Shown: piece by piece, positions 59,771 to 64,000 of the stretch
Layout: each line of letters opens with the position of its first letter
Position numbering within the stretch: the stretch's first letter is position 1
Assembly: GCA_035545855.1 (NCBI GenBank)
Contig: DASZXK010000101.1
Location: 1 to 64,000 of the forward strand
From: DASZVB01 sp035545855
Lineage (GTDB): Bacteria; Myxococcota_A; Polyangia; Polyangiales; Polyangiaceae
Direction: 5' to 3'
DNA length: 64,000 bases
The notes under the pieces: generated by a model
Database searches by the model: none
Seen by the model: the letters and a program-made list of their open reading frames with translations, nothing else
What the model was told of the DNA's origin: nothing
Program-made: the position numbers and the translations under genes

Positions 59771-61204
59771 ATGCGGAGCACCCTGACGCTGACGGCCGTC
59801 CTGCTCTCGGCCGCCTGCAGCGACGATTCGAGCACGGGCGCGACTCCGCGAGGGACCGGGGGCTCGAGCGGGGGCGCCGTCGACGCGGGCGCGGGCACCG
59901 GCGCAGGGGGCGTGGGCTCCGAGCGCGGCGGCACGGAGAACGCGGGCGGCGCGAACGGAGGCGGAGCCGCCGGGAGCGCGCCGATTCCCGACGCGGGGAC
60001 CGACGCGACGGGCGCACGCCATGCGAAGCTCGCGACGACGGGAGCCCAGCTCGTCGTCAGCGGCCCCGAGCTCGGACTCGAGCTCACGCCCGCGGACCTC
60101 GCCACGGACGCGGACGTGTTCGCGATCCACCAGGAATTCTACGGCTTGCCCTGGGACGCGTTCGAGAACCAGACGGAGCCGCCCGCCGAGTGGGTCGCCG
60201 TGATGGACCGACTCGCGACGTCGGCGAAGACGGCGAAGAAACCCGTCTTCCTCTCGATCACCATGCTGGACGGCCGGCGCCAGAGCCTCGCGCCGAGGAC
60301 GACCATCGAGCAAGGGCAGGTGAAGACCACGGAGAACTGGGCAGCGGCCTGTTACGACTTCGCGGCGGCCGCGGATGGAGCGTCGAAGAAGGCCGCGTAC
60401 GGTCGATACGTCACGTACATGGTCGACAAGTTTTCGCCCGCTTACCTGAACCTCGCGATCGAGGTGAACCTCTTCTTCGAGAAGTGCCCGGCGGCCGCCG
60501 CGGGCGTCATCGACGTCGCGAACGCGGCGTACGACGCCGTGAAGCAGGCGCACCCCGGGACGGTCGTCTTCCCGTCCATCCAGATCGACCACCTCTACGG
60601 GTACGCGAACGACGCGTGTCCCGATCAGACGAACCGGAAGGCGTGCTTCGACGCGGCGTACGCGGCGATCTCGCCGCTCCGTCGGGATCGCTTCGCGATG
60701 AGCTCCTACCCGTACATGAACACGATCGGAACGCCGGCGAACCTCCCTCTGGACTGGTTTTCCCGGGGCGCGGCGGTCGGCGGCGAGACGCCGCTCGTCG
60801 CGGAGACGGGCTGGCCTTCGACGGACATCGTCGCACGCCTGAAGGACGGCACGTGCCCGACGATCTTCTCGTTCACCGAGGCGGAGAGCGCGGAGTACCT
60901 CGCGCGGGTTCTCTCGGACGCGGAGACGACGGGCATGGACCTCGTCACGTGGTGGTCGAATCGGGATCTCGTCGCCGCGCCGCTGATGACGGACTGCCCG
61001 TGTTCCTTCGATGCCACGTGGTGCGCGGTGCTGGACCTGTTTCGCGGACCGCCGGCCTCGGATGGAACGGATCCGCAGTTCTACGGCGAGATCCTCCTCA
61101 AGGCGTTCGGGACGATGGGCATCCGGAGCTACGACGGAACGCCGAAGGCCGCGCACTACGCGGAGTGGAGCGACTACCGAGCGCGCGCGCTCGTCACTCG
61201 TTGA
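59771..61204 (+). CDS. Lipoprotein with TIM-barrel glycoside-hydrolase-like domain
   Basis: The 477-residue protein starts MRSTLTLTAVLLSAAC (lipobox LLSAAC). After a Gly/Ala linker (to about 80) comes a catalytic-like domain. NLAIEVNLFFEK contains Glu231 and LVAETGWPSTD contains Glu345; ETGWPS is typical of the nucleophile strand of clan A glycoside hydrolases (GH17/GH53-like). Two Glu about 114 residues apart fit such a barrel. It would hydrolyse a surface glycan, but the family is not certain. ATG 59771 is chosen because the signal peptide begins there. It overlaps the convergent gene's end by 11 bp. Confidence 0.75.
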   Translation: MRSTLTLTAVLLSAACSDDSSTGATPRGTGGSSGGAVDAGAGTGAGGVGSERGGTENAGGANGGGAAGSAPIPDAGTDATGARHAKLATTGAQLVVSGPELGLELTPADLATDADVFAIHQEFYGLPWDAFENQTEPPAEWVAVMDRLATSAKTAKKPVFLSITMLDGRRQSLAPRTTIEQGQVKTTENWAAACYDFAAAADGASKKAAYGRYVTYMVDKFSPAYLNLAIEVNLFFEKCPAAAAGVIDVANAAYDAVKQAHPGTVVFPSIQIDHLYGYANDACPDQTNRKACFDAAYAAISPLRRDRFAMSSYPYMNTIGTPANLPLDWFSRGAAVGGETPLVAETGWPSTDIVARLKDGTCPTIFSFTEAESAEYLARVLSDAETTGMDLVTWWSNRDLVAAPLMTDCPCSFDATWCAVLDLFRGPPASDGTDPQFYGEILLKAFGTMGIRSYDGTPKAAHYAEWSDYRARALVTR

Positions 61205-61727
61205 CCACGAAGAGCCCCGTCGTGCAGTAGTTCGGGAGGGACGCGCCGCAGGCGAGCGACTTCACCGTGTCGACGCAGGTCTCGTATTCGGGCTTTTCAC
61301 CGAGCACGCGATCGCAGTCCACGTCCGCCGAAAACTCCGAACGACACAGGCCGTCGTCCGCACCGCAGCGCGCGTTCGCCGTGCACAGGGCGTCCTCCCA
61401 GGCGCGGCACAGCTTGCCCGCCGGAGCGGGGTCTGCGAGATCCGGCACGCCGCACCCCTTCGGGAACGCGTCGCACGCAGCGTCGGGAAGCGACGTCGCA
61501 CAGTCGACCGCGGCGGCGTCCGTCTTGCACTCGATGGACTTCGCCTGCTGACAGAGCTCGTTCCCCGGGCTCCCGCTGCACCGCTTCACGTACTTGCAGT
61601 AGGCGTCGACCCACTCGTTGCAGGAGTCCGTGCCCCGGCCGGTCTCCTTCACGTCTCCCGACTTCTTCACGCACCCGGCGAATGCCACGGCGAGCGAGAC
61701 GGTGAGGGCGAGGAAGGACTTCGGCAT
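61194..61727 (-). CDS. Cys-rich lipoprotein, 177 aa
   Basis: It starts MPKSFLALTVSLAVAFAGC (lipobox AFAGC). The mature domain has about 16 Cys, in pairs such as CNEWVDAYCKYVKRC, CQQAKSIEC and CCXC-like DALCTANARCGADDGLC, and looks mainly helical with disulphides. ATG 61727 is chosen over 61745, which would add six residues before the signal. The function is unknown. The end overlaps the TIM-barrel gene by 11 bp, tail to tail. Confidence 0.78.
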   Translation of the reverse strand: MPKSFLALTVSLAVAFAGCVKKSGDVKETGRGTDSCNEWVDAYCKYVKRCSGSPGNELCQQAKSIECKTDAAAVDCATSLPDAACDAFPKGCGVPDLADPAPAGKLCRAWEDALCTANARCGADDGLCRSEFSADVDCDRVLGEKPEYETCVDTVKSLACGASLPNYCTTGLFVVNE

Positions 61728-61918
61728 CGGGACGTCTCGGTACATCGGCCGGAGAACGTCGTCCCGGCCCGTGGCATTTCCACGGGCAAGCACCAGGGAT
61801 CTGGACTGGTCTCGGAGGCCGGAGATGCGGCCGAAGGCTCCGCCGTCCGTTGACGCAAAGCGTCACGAGCCGCCGCGAGACGGGACATTCCGACGGAAAT
61901 GGTGGTCTAGTAGGCAGA

Positions 61919-64000
61919 ATGGCGATCGGGACTCCTCCGAACGCGCCGCGCGGACAGGAAGGGAGCAAGGGCGCGGCCGGCCGCTACGGGTTCGTAGCGG
62001 AGGTGGCACGCGGCTACCTCGGCACCCTGTTCGTTGCCCGCGATCCGAGTGACGGGTCGGAGCGTGGCACGGTCTTCGTGCGGCACGTCGTGCCGATCTC
62101 GACGTCGAGCGCCAAGGCGGCACTCATCGACGCGGCGCGCTGGGCCCACGCGACGGGAGCGCCGACGCTCGAGATCCTCGAGAACCGGAACGGGGTCGAC
62201 CTCGTGACCGCGTACTCGGACGTGGAGCCGCTCCGGGCGCTGCTCCGGACCGCGGCGCTCAAGCACACGACGGTCGAGCCAGGAATCATTCTCGCCGTCG
62301 TCCTCGGGCTCCTCGAGCAGCTCGACGCCGCTCACGACGCGGCGTCCGGGCAGAAGTCGCCGCACGGGTACGGCGGCGTGCACCCGGACAGCATCCTCGT
62401 CGGGACGGACGGCCACGTGGAGCTCATCGACTGCGGCCTCGGCTCCGCGGCGAGCGCCCGCGAACCCTGGCGCAGCGATCCACAGCGCATCGGATACGCC
62501 GCTCCGGAGCAGGTGGATCCGAAGGGGGTCGTCGACGCTCGAACGGACGTCTTCTCGCTCGGGGTGCTCCTCTGGGAGGCGTTCGCGAACAAGCGACTCT
62601 TTCCGGCCGTGGACGCCAAGTCGGCACGAGACCGCGTGCTGAAGGGCGTGATTCCGCGGCTCGACGCGACGAAGCCCACGCCGAGCGCGCCCGCGGAGGT
62701 CGCGACGTTCGTGGCGAAGGCGCTCGAGCGTGACCCCGCGGCGCGGTTCCAGTCCGTCGAAGAGATGGAAAGCTCGCTGAAGAAGCTCGGTCCGGCGACC
62801 CCGGCGGCACTCGGCGCTTGGGTGACGGCGCTCGGCGATCAGGCGATCGCGAAGCGAAAGCAGATCCTCGAGCGACTTTCCGTCGGCTCCCCTCCGCCGG
62901 ACGCCGGGCGCGCGAGCGTGCCGCCGAAGCCGCGGCTCTCCGTCCCGCCCGCGTCCACGCGACCGAGCGTCGCACCGAAACCGTCGTCCGCGCCGCCGTC
63001 GTCGAGACCGCCCGAAGAGGCCAGGCAGGCGTCGGGGCCGCCGTCGTCGAAGCCGCCGGAAGACGCCAGGCGGGCCTCGGTGCCGCCCAGGCCGGCCGAG
63101 CCCGCGCTGACGCCGAAGGCGCCGGATGCGACGAGCCCGACGCCCGCGGTTCCCCACGTCGAACCGGCCCCCTCTCACGACGAGGGACTCGACGCCGCTC
63201 CGCCGAGCGCCGCAAAGAAGAAGGACGAGCCCGCGCCGCCGTCGGCGCCCACGGAACGAAGCGCCGCCCCGCCGCCGGTCGCGACTCCCGCACCGGCGAG
63301 CGTCGAAGCGGTGTCCGCGCCGGAAAACGCCGCCGAGACGGCCGCGGCGACGGCGAGCGCCGAGACGGCCGCGGCGACGGCGACGGCGAGCGCCGAGACG
63401 ACGGCCTCCGCCCCGGCGAGCGGCGAGCCGACGCAGGCCAGCGGCGAGCCGACGCAGGCCAGCTCCACGGGCGGCGCCCCCGCCGAGGCGAGCCGGGATT
63501 CGAACGCGGCGATCCCCGCGAACGACGACGGCGACGACACGGACGCGATGGACGTCTCGGACGAGGAGCTCGGCGCGCCGCCGGCCCCTCCGCCGCGCGC
63601 GTCCGAGCCGCCGCACTCGGGCCTCACCCGGACGAGCCTTCCACCGAGGCTCCCTCCCTCACAGACGCCGCAGATCCTCGGCGCGCCGACGGAGCCGCTC
63701 GCGAGCCCCTTCGGGGCGCCGTCGGATTTTGCGCGGCTCACTCGCGCGCCGGCGAAGAAGAGACGCCCCGCCTTGCTCGTCGGCGGCGCGCTCGTCGTGG
63801 GGCTCGCGGTCGGTTTCTTCGTGCTCGGACGCATGAAGAAGAAGCAGCCGCTCTTCGTGCCGTACAAGGAGGAGGCGGTCGCGGGCTCCGTCCAGATCAT
63901 CGCCCAGGAGCCGGTGCCTGGCGCCGGAGCGAGCGCGTCCGCGGCGCCCGCGGCCGCGTCGGCGCCGGCGCCCGCTCCGACGCCGAGCGCGACGCCGGAA
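61919..64000 (+). CDS. Membrane-anchored pseudokinase, right end outside window
   Basis: The frame is open for 694 codons to the right edge. Residues 20-275 have a Hanks-kinase fold: helices AAHDAAS and IGYAAPEQ (191-198) and VDARTDVFSLGVLLWEAF (205-222) match the usual APE and DvwSlG segments. Catalytic residues are gone, however. The invariant Lys of AIK is Arg55 (TVFVRHV), HRD is YGG (151-153), KPEN is HPDS, and DFG is DCG (171-173). A Pro/Ser/Ala-rich linker (about 340-610) follows, then one membrane helix (PALLVGGALVVGLAVGFFVLG, about 617-637) and the start of a periplasmic part. It likely binds partners or nucleotides rather than phosphorylating. Confidence 0.85.
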   Translation, partial: MAIGTPPNAPRGQEGSKGAAGRYGFVAEVARGYLGTLFVARDPSDGSERGTVFVRHVVPISTSSAKAALIDAARWAHATGAPTLEILENRNGVDLVTAYSDVEPLRALLRTAALKHTTVEPGIILAVVLGLLEQLDAAHDAASGQKSPHGYGGVHPDSILVGTDGHVELIDCGLGSAASAREPWRSDPQRIGYAAPEQVDPKGVVDARTDVFSLGVLLWEAFANKRLFPAVDAKSARDRVLKGVIPRLDATKPTPSAPAEVATFVAKALERDPAARFQSVEEMESSLKKLGPATPAALGAWVTALGDQAIAKRKQILERLSVGSPPPDAGRASVPPKPRLSVPPASTRPSVAPKPSSAPPSSRPPEEARQASGPPSSKPPEDARRASVPPRPAEPALTPKAPDATSPTPAVPHVEPAPSHDEGLDAAPPSAAKKKDEPAPPSAPTERSAAPPPVATPAPASVEAVSAPENAAETAAATASAETAAATATASAETTASAPASGEPTQASGEPTQASSTGGAPAEASRDSNAAIPANDDGDDTDAMDVSDEELGAPPAPPPRASEPPHSGLTRTSLPPRLPPSQTPQILGAPTEPLASPFGAPSDFARLTRAPAKKRRPALLVGGALVVGLAVGFFVLGRMKKKQPLFVPYKEEAVAGSVQIIAQEPVPGAGASASAAPAAASAPAPAPTPSATPE

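Noticed and set aside
1..64000. tRNA, rRNA or tmRNA genes
   Set aside because: I looked for cloverleaf-like segments and conserved rRNA stretches by eye and found none; a covariance search would be the proper test.

Overview
This is a GC-rich window that reads like a chromosomal segment of a myxobacterium (Myxococcota, probably the Polyangia/Sorangium side). That is an inference from gene content: many short-lived-homology lipoproteins with Gly/Ala/Ser-rich linkers and Cys-rich repeats, a Hanks-type kinase and a pseudokinase, FHA, PEGA and TerB-like proteins, divergent MarR- and LysR-type regulators, and dense 4-bp ATGA/GTGA start-stop overlaps. I see no rRNA, tRNA, CRISPR array, insertion sequence or prophage. 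Nearly every gene starts with ATG or GTG and several lipoprotein starts are decided by the signal peptide.

Layout. 1-4034 (minus strand): ferredoxin reductase, fatty-acid desaturase, TetR regulator and an unknown helical protein in one run, headed by a 32-bp palindrome that looks like the TetR operator. 4128-4537: two tiny genes. 4616-4641: an alternating purine-pyrimidine tract. 4831-8180: a glycosyltransferase fused to a toroid-like domain, coupled to a GH130 mannoside phosphorylase/hydrolase. 8333-15763: a lipoprotein, two polytopic GT-C-like membrane proteins and two Cys-rich lipoproteins. 15914-17605: a TerB-PPP phosphatase fusion read from a near-leaderless promoter. 17669-26788: a MarR gene divergent from an eight-gene aromatic-catabolism operon (MDR reductase, acyl-CoA ligase, HpaE-like dehydrogenase, HpaD-like ring-cleavage dioxygenase, acetoacetate-decarboxylase-like protein, FAH-family HpaG-like protein, MetE-like zinc methyltransferase, alpha/beta hydrolase). 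A perfect 17-bp MarR-type box lies at its promoter and a second box of the same design lies just after its end.

27121-31658: a lipoprotein with a CxxCH heme motif, then LysR divergent from a SRPBCC protein and an alpha/beta hydrolase. 31655-38142 (minus): a secreted 1016-residue protein, a protein whose layout resembles the N-terminal part of large lipid-transfer proteins (beta domain plus helical repeats), and two paralogous beta-barrel-like proteins; this is my best candidate for an undescribed system. 38430-42299: small lipoproteins, a Tat-exported hemerythrin-like lipoprotein, a TerB-like protein and an FHA protein. 42377-46826 (minus): kinase, PEGA/TPR protein and a 12-repeat Cys-rich lipoprotein in one operon. 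46872-50360: a Rieske oxygenase with a probable frameshift at its end, a third TerB-like protein, a hydrolase and a SnoaL-like protein. 50577-55029: two beta-propeller lipoproteins and an outer-membrane protein in an operon. 55030-61727: further surface lipoproteins, including a glycine-rich one and a TIM-barrel hydrolase. 61919 to the right edge: a membrane-anchored pseudokinase, cut by the window.

In broad terms the window mixes one clear metabolic unit (18-27 kb), one lipid-desaturation unit (1-4 kb) and a long stretch of cell-envelope and signalling genes of unknown detailed function.
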